Assembly (NCBI GenBank): GCA_900316305.1
Contig: ONCM01000017.1
Coordinates: forward strand, 1 to 54,320
DNA length: 54,320 nucleotides
Direction of reading: 5' to 3'
Source of the DNA: an uncultured Bacteroidales bacterium
GTDB lineage: Bacteria > Bacteroidota > Bacteroidia > Bacteroidales > WCHB1-69
Position 1 is the stretch's first letter, and each line of letters opens with the position of its first letter. Under the pieces are notes generated by a model. The model worked only from the letters and a program-made list of their open reading frames with translations, searched no databases and was not told the DNA's origin. Positions 42,519 through 51,168 of this stretch are shown one piece after another. The translations under genes were made by a program, and so were the position numbers.

Positions 42519-43479
42519 GACCAGAACGAAGTTTGAAATAGCGGCGGAGTTCCATCTGCATATATTCGTGAGAGCCGAAGTTGATGGTCTTTGGGGTCTC
42601 GCCTTTGCGCATCATCACCATGCCGTTGGTGGTGCCGTTGATGTAAGGGGTGATGTCGGTCTCCAGAGCGAAAGTGAGTTCGAAATCACGCACAGTCACG
42701 CGGTCGAAGTTGCCGCTGACCTCTTCGAAAAGAATGCCGTTTTCCTCGCAGAAAGACTGCAGCATCGGGACCGTTTCATCCCACATTTCGGGTTTTTCAT
42801 GTGGATTGAAGAAGAACACCACAGCGTTATAGTCGGGTAGGGTATCTACAATTTCCGACATTTCGAAACGCCCCTGATCATTGATGAAGAACTGCTCTAC
42901 CGTTCTTGATTTCCGGTGGTACTTTTCCGGGTCGCGGATGAAATCCTGCTTGGTGGCCTTGGATAGGGAGCGAGTCCATTCGTACTCTTTTGTGGTGCGG
43001 AATTGTCCGTCGGCCAGACGCAAGGTTTGCCATTGTTCGGTTTCTAGGATTTCGTTCTGCTGGTTCGCAACGCTGACTGCCACGGGCAGCACGTCCAGGA
43101 TGCGTTGGGTACCGAAACCGGAAGTGGTGACGAGGTACAGCCATTCGCGGTTTTCCGATTGCAACAGCCATAGTTCGCGGCCTTCAGGCAGCCGTTCCAC
43201 GCATTCCACGCCCCATTTGTCGGGCAAATCAACCTTTGCGGTCCATCTTTTCCCTTGGAAATCGTTTGCTTTCTCCAAAAAGGTCTCCAAAACATTGTCC
43301 TCCAACGGATAGAGTGTTTTCTGGTCGTGCACATTGGCGGTCAACGTGTCACGAATCACCTCCATGGGATAAATAACAGTTTCCTCACTATTATTATTGT
43401 CGTTTTTCTTTGAATGACAATTGGTTAGGAAAAACGCCAAAACGAGGCAAATGTAGATGGTTATATGGTTTCGGTTCAT
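42508..43479 (-). CDS. Unknown lipoprotein upstream of tilS
   Basis: 323 residues with a lipoprotein signal (lipobox LTNC, Cys at 21) and an Asn/Lys-rich linker. The last ~110 residues (YNAVVFFFNPHEKPEMWDETVPMLQSFCEENGILFEEVSG ... GMVMMRKGETPKTINFGSHEYMQMELRRYF) resemble a thioredoxin-like fold lacking a CxxC. I recognise no named family. A -7 box lies 14 bp before the start and tilS overlaps its end, so it leads the tilS-sufS transcript. Confidence 0.85.
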   Translation of the reverse strand: MNRNHITIYICLVLAFFLTNCHSKKNDNNNSEETVIYPMEVIRDTLTANVHDQKTLYPLEDNVLETFLEKANDFQGKRWTAKVDLPDKWGVECVERLPEGRELWLLQSENREWLYLVTTSGFGTQRILDVLPVAVSVANQQNEILETEQWQTLRLADGQFRTTKEYEWTRSLSKATKQDFIRDPEKYHRKSRTVEQFFINDQGRFEMSEIVDTLPDYNAVVFFFNPHEKPEMWDETVPMLQSFCEENGILFEEVSGNFDRVTVRDFELTFALETDITPYINGTTNGMVMMRKGETPKTINFGSHEYMQMELRRYFKLRSGLES

Positions 43480-43493
43480 TTTGATTTTTTCGG

Positions 43494-43501
43494 CAAAGAT
43501 A
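43494..43501 (-). promoter_or_regulatory. -7 box TATCTTTG for the lipoprotein-tilS-sufS unit
   Basis: Exact TAnnTTTG match on the minus strand, 14 bp before the ATG at 43479. Confidence 0.65.
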
Positions 43502-43511
43502 GTATTTTTAA

Positions 43512-43571
43512 TGGTTATAGGTTATAGGTTATTGGTTATTGAAGGTCAATGGTCAATAGTCAATGGTCAAA
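43512..43571. repeat. Adjacent 7-bp tandem word blocks (GGTTATA and ATTGACC)
   Basis: GGTTATA/GGTTATT copies, then GGTCAATGGTCAATAGTCAATGG. The second block overlaps the folP stop (43553-43555) and its last codons, which encode LTIDY. Confidence 0.85.
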
Positions 43572-44371
43572 CAGATTTTCCGTACTTCAACGGCTTCGCG
43601 GACGTCATGGACGCGTAGGATGTCAGCCCCTTTCATCAGGGCGATGGTGTTGAGGGCGGTGGTGCCGTTGAGGGCGTGTTCGGGTGTTGTGCCGAACAGT
43701 TTGTAAATCATAGATTTACGCGAGATTCCGACGAGTAGAGGGAGTTCCAGTTGTTGGAATACTTCCAGATTTTTCATCAGGAAGTAGTTCTGTTCCAGAG
43801 TTTTGCCGAAACCGAAGCCTGGATCAAGGATAATGTCGTGGACATGGTGTTGATGCAGTTTTTCCACCTGTTCGCCGAAGAACTTCAGAATGTCTGCGAG
43901 AATGTCCTCGTATTGGGTATGTTGCTGCATGACATCTGGTTTTGCGGTGGTATGCATCAGACAATAGGGCACTTGCAGTTCGCCGATAGTGGGAATCATG
44001 TCGGGGTCGAAAGTACCGCCGGAAATATCGTTGATCATATCGGCACCAGCCTCCACCGTTGCTTTCGCCACGGACGCGCGGTAGGTGTCGATAGAGAGGA
44101 CCGCTTCGGGGAATTTTGCGCGAATAGCGTTCACCGCCCGCAGAATACGCTCTTTTTCGACCTCTTCTGAAATTTCCAATGCATTCGGGCGCGTGGACAT
44201 GGCCCCGATGTCGATGATATCGCCACCTTCCGCCAGAATCTGCTCCGCCCGTTTCAAGGTGTTTTCTTCCGAGATATATTTTCCCCCGTCATAGAAGGAG
44301 TCTTCCGTGACGTTCAGGATGCCCATGATGAATGGGCCGTTGCCAGAAAGTTTTCCGTTGAAATTGTACAT
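43553..44371 (-). CDS. folP: Dihydropteroate synthase
   Basis: 272 residues with the pterin-binding motifs IMGILNVTEDSFYDGG, DIGAMSTRPNA, SIDTYRASVAKA, DMINDISGG, DPGFGFGKTLEQN and GISRKSMI. It joins p-aminobenzoate to dihydropterin pyrophosphate in folate synthesis. The last codons, LTIDY and the TGA, come from the ATTGACC repeat; the serine hydrolase at 48135-49406 ends with the same residues for the same reason. Confidence 0.97.
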   Translation of the reverse strand: MYNFNGKLSGNGPFIMGILNVTEDSFYDGGKYISEENTLKRAEQILAEGGDIIDIGAMSTRPNALEISEEVEKERILRAVNAIRAKFPEAVLSIDTYRASVAKATVEAGADMINDISGGTFDPDMIPTIGELQVPYCLMHTTAKPDVMQQHTQYEDILADILKFFGEQVEKLHQHHVHDIILDPGFGFGKTLEQNYFLMKNLEVFQQLELPLLVGISRKSMIYKLFGTTPEHALNGTTALNTIALMKGADILRVHDVREAVEVRKICLTIDY

Positions 44372-44383
44372 TTGTAATGTTTA

Positions 44384-44547
44384 TTGGTTAGAGGTTATTG
44401 GTTATTGAAGCGGGGTTATAGTTTACAGTTTACAGTTTATAGTTTATAGTTTACAGTTCATAGTTCATAGTTTATAGTTTATAGTTTATTGTAAACGAAA
44501 GTACTACCCCCATAACTGCTAACTACTAACTGCTAACTGCTAACTAA
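44384..44547. repeat. Three tandem word blocks in a row (GGTTATT, AGTTTAC/AGTTTAT, CTAACTG)
   Basis: A GGTTA-type block (44386-44408), an eleven-copy AGTTTA[CT]/AGTTCAT block (44415-44494) and a CTAACT[AG] block (44512-44547). This fills most of the 229-bp gap between the T9SS gene and folP; no gene is seen here. Confidence 0.88.
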
Positions 44548-44580
44548 AAGAGGGACAGCCTTCCGACCGTCCCTCTTTTT
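44547..44580 (-). terminator. Rho-independent terminator after the T9SS gene
   Basis: AAAAGAGGGAC pairs with GTCCCTCTTTT (44547-44557, 44570-44580), 20 bp after the stop at 44601. Confidence 0.85.
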
Positions 44581-44600
44581 AATATATTGTATCAACAAAA

Positions 44601-45884
44601 TTATTTCACAATAACTTTGGTGGTATAGACTTTACCGTTTTGGTTGATCTTGAGCATGTAAACGCCGCTGTTGAGGTTAGCCACGTTCACTTGAGCGGTA
44701 CCGGTGATGGTTTCGCTGTAAACTTGTTGACCAACGATGTTGAAGAGTTGGATGTTAGCCTTCTCGTCGTTGCCAAGGTTGACGGTGAAGTTGTTGGTGG
44801 CAGGGTTCGGGTAAACAGTGGGGTTGTTCTTCTCAATTTCAGGAACATTCACGATTTCGCAGTTGTTGCAAGAAACTTTGGCAAGAAGCCAAGGATAATG
44901 GGTAGTTTTGTTCCAAATTTGGGCAGGATAGAGATATTCACAGTACCACGCATCTGGATTGGGTTGGTTCAAATTATCATCACCGATGATGGAACCGTGG
45001 TTACCGTTGCCCCATGCGTCTGGAGCAGCAGGAATAATATTGCCATCGTTATCATAAGGAGCGTAATTAGAACGGGGATCTCTGTACAACCAAGCATAGA
45101 ATCGGGAGTAGTTGTTAATGTCTTCATCCATTGGAATGGCATCAGCGTGTTTAAAAGTGTAGGTAATGTTGATAACCTTGTTTGTAATATCGCTTAAATT
45201 AAGGGGCAAAACAAATTCAGAAGCAAATATGTGGTTTTCCTCGTCTGTACGACTGGTATCAGCAGAAGTCAATGGTATCTTATAAATAATAGCATCGGTA
45301 ACTAAGTGAGTGTTCACATCATAGGGGACACCGTGATATTTTATGATATCAAGATCTCCAATAGACAATGTGACCCAAGAATCAGCGGAGAGGCTAGTGG
45401 TATTAACAGCAACAATGAGTGTGTCAACACTACCTTCGGGTACGCTATTGCCACGATAATAGCTGCCTATGATGGCAACGGAGTCAAGGTTATAATTGTT
45501 GGTGTAATTCATAGAAATACCTCCTTCAGGAGTGACATCGTCCCATACGCTGTGGTTAAAATCGAATGTTTGACCCCAGCCGAAAAAGAAACCATGACCT
45601 GTAGTACCATCGGAATAGTGAGTCAAACCGTTAGAGTCAACAGCAACACGGCCTATATTAATATCATCCTCACCTGGTTCGCCACCCCAATATGCCCAAA
45701 TGGCATCGCCATAGCATAACCATTCACCTGCGGCAGCCGTTTTACTGTTGGAAGTGTATTTGTGACTGAATTCAGGCTTTCCAGCGATTTTGTGAGGATC
45801 CTGATGGAAGACTCTCGGCTGGATTTGTGCGAAGCTGAAGGAAACCACCAGCATTGCAGCAATTAACAAGTAAAGCTTTTTCAT
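44601..45884 (-). CDS. Secreted protein with T9SS type A sorting domain
   Basis: 427 residues: signal peptide (cleavage after VSFSFAQ), a ~310-residue beta-rich body of no recognised family with a CNNC pair near 334-337, and a T9SS CTD (PTVYPNPATNNFTVNLG ... IQLFNIVGQQVYSETI ... LNSGVYMLKINQNGKVYTTKVIVK). Own promoter (-7 box 53 bp upstream) and terminator, so it is transcribed alone. Confidence 0.87.
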   Translation of the reverse strand: MKKLYLLIAAMLVVSFSFAQIQPRVFHQDPHKIAGKPEFSHKYTSNSKTAAAGEWLCYGDAIWAYWGGEPGEDDINIGRVAVDSNGLTHYSDGTTGHGFFFGWGQTFDFNHSVWDDVTPEGGISMNYTNNYNLDSVAIIGSYYRGNSVPEGSVDTLIVAVNTTSLSADSWVTLSIGDLDIIKYHGVPYDVNTHLVTDAIIYKIPLTSADTSRTDEENHIFASEFVLPLNLSDITNKVINITYTFKHADAIPMDEDINNYSRFYAWLYRDPRSNYAPYDNDGNIIPAAPDAWGNGNHGSIIGDDNLNQPNPDAWYCEYLYPAQIWNKTTHYPWLLAKVSCNNCEIVNVPEIEKNNPTVYPNPATNNFTVNLGNDEKANIQLFNIVGQQVYSETITGTAQVNVANLNSGVYMLKINQNGKVYTTKVIVK

Positions 45885-45937
45885 TTTTTGATAAATTTGG
45901 TTATTAATAAATTTTTGGTTCGATTCTAATTCGGCGG

Positions 45938-45945
45938 CAAAGATA
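45938..45945 (-). promoter_or_regulatory. -7 box TATCTTTG for the T9SS gene
   Basis: Exact TAnnTTTG match on the minus strand, 53 bp before the ATG at 45884. Confidence 0.65.
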
Positions 45946-46096
45946 CTGTTTTTATCATTCCATCGGCATTTTTTTTTGCTAAAAATTCTTAAAAGCGAAA
46001 TGTTGATAATTGCGGTTTACGTTTTGCGATTATCATAAATTGTAAAACGATAAATCACAAATCGAAAAAAGTGTTTGGAGTATTCGAAAAATATTG

Positions 46097-46104
46097 TATT
46101 TTTG
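46097..46104 (+). promoter_or_regulatory. -7 box TATTTTTG for rho
   Basis: Exact TAnnTTTG match. It predicts a leader of about 125 nt before the rho start at 46236, the longest in this window. Confidence 0.6.
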
Positions 46105-46143
46105 CGCCGCTTTTCAAAACGAATGTTTCGTGGCGGAAAAACA

Positions 46144-46161
46144 CTCTGAAATCTTTCAGAG
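46144..46161 (+). promoter_or_regulatory. Hairpin in the rho leader
   Basis: CTCTGAAA, TC, TTTCAGAG: perfect 8-bp arms with a 2-nt gap, ~75 nt before the rho ATG. It has no T run after it, so it is not a plain terminator. Rho genes are often autoregulated through their leader, which would fit, but this is inference. Confidence 0.5.
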
Positions 46162-46235
46162 AAGTTCAATGAACTTGGTTGCGTCACGAAAAATCCAATG
46201 CAAGTTTTATAAAAACAAAAGAGACAATAATTATA

Positions 46236-48077
46236 ATGTCAGACATTAACGAAAACAAACCCAGAAGAAGAAGAGTGGTTAGAGGTGGCGAAGGATTGTT
46301 GGCCACTTCGAATGAGACGAAAATGAAGGGAAAAGCCCGCGTAGCGGAGAAACCCAATGTGCCTTTGTTTGGAAATGCCAAGGCTGAGCCGGTGGCGAAA
46401 AATACACAGGAAGAACCTCATCAGGAGGAAATCATCCAATTTGCCAATCCGCTACCCGTTGCTGAAAAACCTACCCCTGCCCGCGGTCGTTTGGGTCGTG
46501 CGAAAAAAGAAGCCCAACAGGCATCTCAAGCGACTGACGAACCCTCGTCCGCACCGGTGGAGAAAAAACGTCGCGGTCGCCCCAAAAAACAGGTGGTGAT
46601 CGAATCGGAGGCTCCCGTCGAAGCTGTGGTGGAAGAGTTGATGCCTGAAACCCCGAAGCAACCCGCTGAATATACGCTGTTTGATGAGGAGGCTCCCGTG
46701 GAACCCGCTCCTGCACAAGTGGAGAAAAAACGTCGCGGCCGCCCCAAAAAGAACGTCGCCGAAAAACCTGCCGAAACCACAACGGTAGCTGAACCGCAAC
46801 CCGTCGAAAAAGACGAGAAAGACGAAAAAATCGAAAAAGAACCGAAACACAAAGAGGAAAAATATCCTAAAAAAAGGAAAACGGATTATCAGGTTTCTCA
46901 AGAGGAAACGGAAGCCCAAGTGCAAGATGGCCCCGTTCCCTATATGGCTGATGCCCAGTACGATGGTTCTGTCATGGCCGAAGGTGTGCTCGAAATCACC
47001 AGTGAGAACTGCGGTTTCCTGCGCTCCTCCGACTATAACTACCTCTCTTCGCCTGACGATATCTACGTTTCCATGTCGCAGATCAAACTTTTCGGTCTGA
47101 AGAACGGCGATACCGTCTATGGCGCCATTCGTCCGCCGAAACCGGGCGAAAAGTACTTCCCGCTGACCAAAATCGACAAGATTAATGGCTGTCTGCCCGA
47201 AGATATCCGCGATCGTATTCCGTTCGACTACCTCACCCCGATGTTCCCGGACGAGAAAATCAATATCACTGGTCACCCCGGATGCAAGCTTTCCACCCGC
47301 ATCATCGACCTTTTTGCTCCCATCGGCAAGGGTCAGCGCGGTTTGATCGTTGCACAGCCAAAAACGGGTAAGACAGTGTTACTGAAGGATATAGCAAACG
47401 CTATCGCATACAACCACCCGGAAATTTATCTGATCATCCTGCTCATCGATGAGCGTCCTGAGGAAGTGACGGACATGCAGCGCAGTGTGAACGCCGAGGT
47501 GATCTCCTCCACGTTCGACGAACCTGCGGAGCGTCACGTGAAAATTGCCAACATGGTGCTTGACAAGGCAAAACGCATGGTGGAATGCGGTCACGATGTC
47601 TGCATCCTGCTCGACTCCATCACCCGTCTGGCCCGCGCTTTCAATACTATGGCACCCGCATCCGGCAAGGTGCTCTCCGGTGGTGTGGAGGCCAACGCCC
47701 TGCAGAAGCCCAAACGCTTCTTCGGCGCTGCCCGTAACGTGGAAAACGGTGGCTCCCTGACGATTATCTCTACGGCCTTGATCGATACCGGCTCCCGTAT
47801 GGATGAGGTGATCTTTGAAGAGTTCAAGGGCACCGGTAACATGGAGCTGCAGCTCGACCGTAAGCTCGCCAACAAGCGTATCTATCCGGCTGTCGATATC
47901 GTGGCTTCCAGTACGCGCCGCGATGACTTGCTGCAAGATGCCGCTACACTACAAAAAGTGTGGATCCTGCGCAACCATATTGCCGACATGACCACTATTG
48001 AAGCGATGAATCTGGTTATCAGTAATATGGAAGATACTAAAACGAATGAAGAATTTTTGAATTCTATGAACGGTTAG
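46236..48077 (+). CDS. rho: Transcription termination factor Rho with long disordered, AT-hook-like N-terminal region
   Basis: 613 residues from [18 protein letters not shown], far longer than E. coli Rho (419). Residues ~1-230 are low-complexity and charged and contain a duplicated [11 protein letters not shown] (108-118 and 162-172), which matches the AT-hook core RGRP. Then a cold-shock-type RNA-binding domain (~235-315) and the RecA-type ATPase with Walker A QPKTGKT (374-380), Walker [12 protein letters not shown] and [19 protein letters not shown] large N-terminal insert is known in Bacteroides Rho, where it has been linked to condensate formation. A longer frame from 46179 lacks support. 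A palindrome shares the last base of its stop. Confidence 0.96.
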   Translation: MSDINENKPRRRRVVRGGEGLLATSNETKMKGKARVAEKPNVPLFGNAKAEPVAKNTQEEPHQEEIIQFANPLPVAEKPTPARGRLGRAKKEAQQASQATDEPSSAPVEKKRRGRPKKQVVIESEAPVEAVVEELMPETPKQPAEYTLFDEEAPVEPAPAQVEKKRRGRPKKNVAEKPAETTTVAEPQPVEKDEKDEKIEKEPKHKEEKYPKKRKTDYQVSQEETEAQVQDGPVPYMADAQYDGSVMAEGVLEITSENCGFLRSSDYNYLSSPDDIYVSMSQIKLFGLKNGDTVYGAIRPPKPGEKYFPLTKIDKINGCLPEDIRDRIPFDYLTPMFPDEKINITGHPGCKLSTRIIDLFAPIGKGQRGLIVAQPKTGKTVLLKDIANAIAYNHPEIYLIILLIDERPEEVTDMQRSVNAEVISSTFDEPAERHVKIANMVLDKAKRMVECGHDVCILLDSITRLARAFNTMAPASGKVLSGGVEANALQKPKRFFGAARNVENGGSLTIISTALIDTGSRMDEVIFEEFKGTGNMELQLDRKLANKRIYPAVDIVASSTRRDDLLQDAATLQKVWILRNHIADMTTIEAMNLVISNMEDTKTNEEFLNSMNG

Positions 48078-48104
48078 TAGAGACGTGCCATGGTGCGTCT
48101 CTAC
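48077..48104. repeat. REP-like palindrome, GTAGAGACG type
   Basis: Arms GTAGAGACGTGCCA and TGGTGCGTCTCTAC joined without loop, one mismatched pair. Its first G is the last base of the rho stop codon. Confidence 0.9.
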
Positions 48105-48134
48105 GGAAAAAATCATCCGTTTGCGTATATTTTG

Positions 48135-49406
48135 ATGAAAAAAGCAATTTTCACTATAGCCGTGTTAATGTGTCTTGTCACGATCTTGAAGGCAGACACT
48201 TACACGGTTTTTTTTGATGAAGAAAAGTACAACCAGTACCTTTTGGACACCATCGGTGACCGTTATGATATTGAGGGACTGGAGTTTGTGGCAAATGAGA
48301 TTTCGGAGAAACTCAACGGCGTGATGTTGGTGGCGGTGCGCGACACGGTGTTGTTGGAGCATGCCTACGGAGAATTGTGTCTGACGGGACAACCGCCGCG
48401 TCAATGCATGACCGATAATAATGTCATCACCAACAATACACTTTTCGATTTGGCTTCCATATCGAAACAGTTCACGGCCGTGTCCATCTTGCAACTCTGT
48501 AGCCAGGGACTGATTGACCTTAATGATACGATTACCCAGTATTTCCCCGATTTGCCATACAAAGGTGTGACAATCAAGCATTTGTTGACCCATACTTCCG
48601 GTATTCCCGAATATTTCAAGTTCAAATACACACTGTATGGATCGACCGCTTTTGTCGATAACCAGCAGTTATTACGCGTGTTAGAGAAACAGAAATATGC
48701 CAAAACGTTCCCAACGGGAACGAAATTCGAGTATGTGAATACCAATTATGCGATTTTGGCGGCGTTGGTGGCCCAAGTTTCCGGAGTTCCTTTTGAGGAG
48801 TACGTGCATGAGCATATTTTTAAGCCCGCCGGGATGGAAAACACTTGTTTTTTCACGGAATTGGTGGGAATTGATGCCAAGCACGGCAAAACATACGCAA
48901 ATGTGGATCCAAAATCGGAATCTGTGTCGGTGCAGCCTTTGAACGAAGTGACGGTTCCGGTGGCGCGTGGACATCGGAAAGTGCCTGTGGTGGCCGAATA
49001 TGATCGACTGAACGGGGTGCTTGGCGACAAAGGAATCTATTCCAATGTGGAAGACATGTTGCGCTGGGCTAATGCCATGTTCATCGACTATAAGATTTTG
49101 CCGAAAGAGTGGGTGGACCTTGCCTCACAGCGTGAGAACCAGCTGAAGGATGGTTCATTGCCCAAGAGCATTTATGGTTACGGCTACCGTATTGAGGAGA
49201 GCCCTGAGCACGGAAAGTTGGTCTATCACGGCGGACTTTGGAACGGTTTCCAGAACCTGTTCGTCTATCGTCCTTCCGACAATGTGGTGATTATCTTCTT
49301 GAGCAATCTCTATAATAGAGCCCACGCCGGCCGCAGTAACGAATTCCTCAATATTTTGGACGGCGCTTATGACGTTGACCATGATCCTTTGACCATTGAC
49401 TATTGA
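48135..49406 (+). CDS. Exported serine hydrolase, beta-lactamase/class C family
   Basis: 423 residues from MKKAIFTIAVLMCL with a signal peptide (cleavage after TILKA). Class C beta-lactamase-fold motifs: S108-x-x-K111 in DLASISKQFTA, Y200-x-N202 in FEYVNTNYAIL and HGG in KLVYHGGLWNGF. Family members are peptidases, esterases or cell-wall hydrolases; true lactamase activity is not implied. The frame extends upstream to 48090, but that part is palindrome sequence. The last residues LTIDY are written by a repeat block. Confidence 0.88.
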   Translation: MKKAIFTIAVLMCLVTILKADTYTVFFDEEKYNQYLLDTIGDRYDIEGLEFVANEISEKLNGVMLVAVRDTVLLEHAYGELCLTGQPPRQCMTDNNVITNNTLFDLASISKQFTAVSILQLCSQGLIDLNDTITQYFPDLPYKGVTIKHLLTHTSGIPEYFKFKYTLYGSTAFVDNQQLLRVLEKQKYAKTFPTGTKFEYVNTNYAILAALVAQVSGVPFEEYVHEHIFKPAGMENTCFFTELVGIDAKHGKTYANVDPKSESVSVQPLNEVTVPVARGHRKVPVVAEYDRLNGVLGDKGIYSNVEDMLRWANAMFIDYKILPKEWVDLASQRENQLKDGSLPKSIYGYGYRIEESPEHGKLVYHGGLWNGFQNLFVYRPSDNVVIIFLSNLYNRAHAGRSNEFLNILDGAYDVDHDPLTIDY

Positions 49407-49437
49407 CCATTGACCATTGACTTGAAACTTGAAACCT
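49388..49437. repeat. 7-bp tandem word block (ATTGACC/ATTGACT, then TTGAAAC)
   Basis: About four copies starting in the last codons of the serine hydrolase (stop 49404-49406), then two copies of CTTGAAA. It ends two bases before the start of the PHP gene. Confidence 0.88.
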
Positions 49438-49438
49438 T

Positions 49439-50278
49439 ATGACTTTTTACAAAGCAAATTATCATACCCACAGTTTGTATTGTGATGGCAAAAGCACGTT
49501 GGAGGAGCAAGTGCGTGCTGCCGAGCAATGCGGTTTGCATCAGCTGGGTCTCTCCTCGCATGCACCGGTGCCGTTCGAGAATAATTTCGCTATGGCGGAG
49601 GAGAAACTGCCCGAGTACATCCAAGAAATCGACTGTTTGCAGCGGACTACAGATGTCACGTTACTGAAATCGCTGGAATGCGACTATATTCCCGAAGTAA
49701 CGACGGAATTTGCTGACAGACAGGCACAAAACGGACTCGACTACATTATCGGCGGTGTCCATCAGGTGAAGCAACTCCATGGCGACGGTCTCTGGTTCAT
49801 TGACGGTTCCAAACAGGAGACCTACGACAATGGTTTGCGTGACCTTTTCGACATGGACATCAAGAAGGCGGTGACAGCGTTTTGGGAGCAAACCTTTGAG
49901 ATGTTGGAGACCCAGAAAATGGACATTATCGCCCATTTCGACAAGATCAAGATGCACAACCGTAACCGTTTCTTTACGGAAGATGAAGGGTGGTATAAGA
50001 TATTGGCTGACAAAGCGATACAGTTGATTAAACGGCACGATGTCATCATTGAGGTGAACACCCGTGGACTGTACAAGAAGCGCAGCGACAGTTTCTATCC
50101 CTCCACGGAGCTGCTGATGAAGGCTCGCAAGGCGGATATTCCCGTGATTGTCAGCAGCGACGCGCACAGGGCGGAAGAGCTGATGCTTTTCGTGCCCGAG
50201 GCATTGGAGGAGCTTCAGCGTTGCGGTTTTGATCATACCGCACGATTCGATGTGGAAAAAGGAAGGTTCGTATATTAG
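49439..50278 (+). CDS. PHP-domain phosphatase, histidinol-phosphatase (HisJ/HisK) type
   Basis: 279 residues. PHP metal-binding motifs: YHTHSLYCDG at the N-terminus (H9, H11), SSHAP (H41), ECDYIPE, GGVHQV, HFDKIKMHNR and SSDAHRAEEL. The closest known activity is histidinol-phosphate hydrolysis in histidine synthesis, but no his gene is nearby and other phosphoesters are possible. No ribosome-binding site is visible, as the repeat block runs up to the ATG. The stop TAG is the first repeat unit after the gene. Confidence 0.85.
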   Translation: MTFYKANYHTHSLYCDGKSTLEEQVRAAEQCGLHQLGLSSHAPVPFENNFAMAEEKLPEYIQEIDCLQRTTDVTLLKSLECDYIPEVTTEFADRQAQNGLDYIIGGVHQVKQLHGDGLWFIDGSKQETYDNGLRDLFDMDIKKAVTAFWEQTFEMLETQKMDIIAHFDKIKMHNRNRFFTEDEGWYKILADKAIQLIKRHDVIIEVNTRGLYKKRSDSFYPSTELLMKARKADIPVIVSSDAHRAEELMLFVPEALEELQRCGFDHTARFDVEKGRFVY

Positions 50279-50388
50279 TAGTTAGTAGTTAGCAGTTAGT
50301 AGTTAGTAGTTGGCGGTTGGTAGTTGGTAGTTGAAATTTGACCCTAAGCTACTAAACTATTAAACTACTAAACTTCTAAGCTTTAAGC
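50275..50388. repeat. Tandem word blocks: 7-bp TTAGTAG/TTGGTAG, then 8-bp CTAAACTA
   Basis: A seven- to eight-copy 7-bp block (50275-50332) containing the PHP gene stop, followed by an 8-bp block (50346-50388). They fill the gap up to the promoter of the CBS-domain gene. Confidence 0.88.
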
Positions 50389-50398
50389 CTTTTTTTTG

Positions 50399-50406
50399 TA
50401 CTTTTG
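50399..50406 (+). promoter_or_regulatory. -7 box TACTTTTG for the CBS-domain gene
   Basis: Exact TAnnTTTG match, 20 bp before the ATG at 50427. It separates the repeat block from the gene. Confidence 0.7.
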
Positions 50407-50426
50407 CCGTACAAAATGTCAAAGAG

Positions 50427-51107
50427 ATGGAAAACAAGGCCGGACAATTTTTAGAACGATACCGCGAGATTGAGGAGTGGGTACTCAACAATCTGAATAT
50501 CACGGAGATGAAGGATTTGGAGCAGATGCCGCAGTATAAAAATATACGCAGTAATCTGGCGTTCTGCCGGCTGTTGCGCAACTTGTTATCGCATTACGAT
50601 TGGTCGAAGGCGGGCAACGACATGATTATCGTCACCGACCAGGCGGTGCGCCAAGTGAATAATCTCTACTATTCGCTCAACCCCATGACGCTGATGCGCG
50701 TGGCCATCCGCGTGGGACAAATTTTCGCGCCCTCGCCGGAGGATTCCGTGCTTGCCGCCGTCAAAGTGATGCAGCGCAACGACTACTCCTACACCCCCAT
50801 CGTGGAAAACCATCGAATTGTTGGGGTGTTCAGCACCAAAACCCTGATGCGTCTGGTGGCAGAAAACAACGGAATAAATATCACGGAGTCATTGAAATTC
50901 AGAGAAATAGCCGAATATACAAAACTGGTTGACGAACCGAATGCCCATTACGGTTTTATCAATCCGAACACGACGGTGGAGGATGTCAGCCTCAAATTCC
51001 AACGTTCAAAAACCCGCAAAGTTCGTTTGGACATGTTGTTTATCACGGACAATGGTCGTTCCGATGGCACCTTGCAGGGGATGGTTACACCGGTGGAGAT
51101 TCTGTAG
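50427..51107 (+). CDS. CBS-domain protein
   Basis: 226 residues. Residues ~1-75 are helical (FLERYREIEEWVLNNL ... NLAFCRLLRNLLSHYDW). Two CBS repeats follow: ~95-150 (FAPSPEDSVLAAVKVMQRNDYSYTPIVENHRIVGVFSTKTLM) and a more divergent one ~175-226 (INPNTTVEDVSLKFQ ... MLFITDNGRSDGTLQGMVTPVEIL). CBS pairs bind adenosine nucleotides and regulate other proteins; no effector domain is attached, so the partner is unknown. The stop lies at the edge of a repeat. Confidence 0.82.
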   Translation: MENKAGQFLERYREIEEWVLNNLNITEMKDLEQMPQYKNIRSNLAFCRLLRNLLSHYDWSKAGNDMIIVTDQAVRQVNNLYYSLNPMTLMRVAIRVGQIFAPSPEDSVLAAVKVMQRNDYSYTPIVENHRIVGVFSTKTLMRLVAENNGINITESLKFREIAEYTKLVDEPNAHYGFINPNTTVEDVSLKFQRSKTRKVRLDMLFITDNGRSDGTLQGMVTPVEIL

Positions 51108-51141
51108 TTGGCTGTTGGCTGTTAGCTATTGGCTGTTAATG
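51105..51141. repeat. 7-bp tandem word block (TTGGCTG/TTAGCTA)
   Basis: Four to five copies of TTGGCTG-type words starting with the stop codon of the CBS gene (51105-51107). Confidence 0.8.
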
Positions 51142-51168
51142 GGCAAAAAGAAGTTTATTTTCTGAGTT

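Larger units (their letters stand above)
45885..46235. other. Intergenic region with divergent promoters and the rho leader
   Basis: About 350 bases without a gene. It contains the minus-strand -7 box (45938-45945), an AT-rich stretch, the plus-strand -7 box (46097-46104) and a ~125-nt rho leader with a perfect small hairpin (46144-46161). No tandem-word block. Confidence 0.6.

Noticed and set aside
48135-49406. Antibiotic-resistance beta-lactamase
   Set aside because: Only the general SxxK, YxN and HGG motifs are visible. The class C fold is shared by many housekeeping esterases and peptidases.
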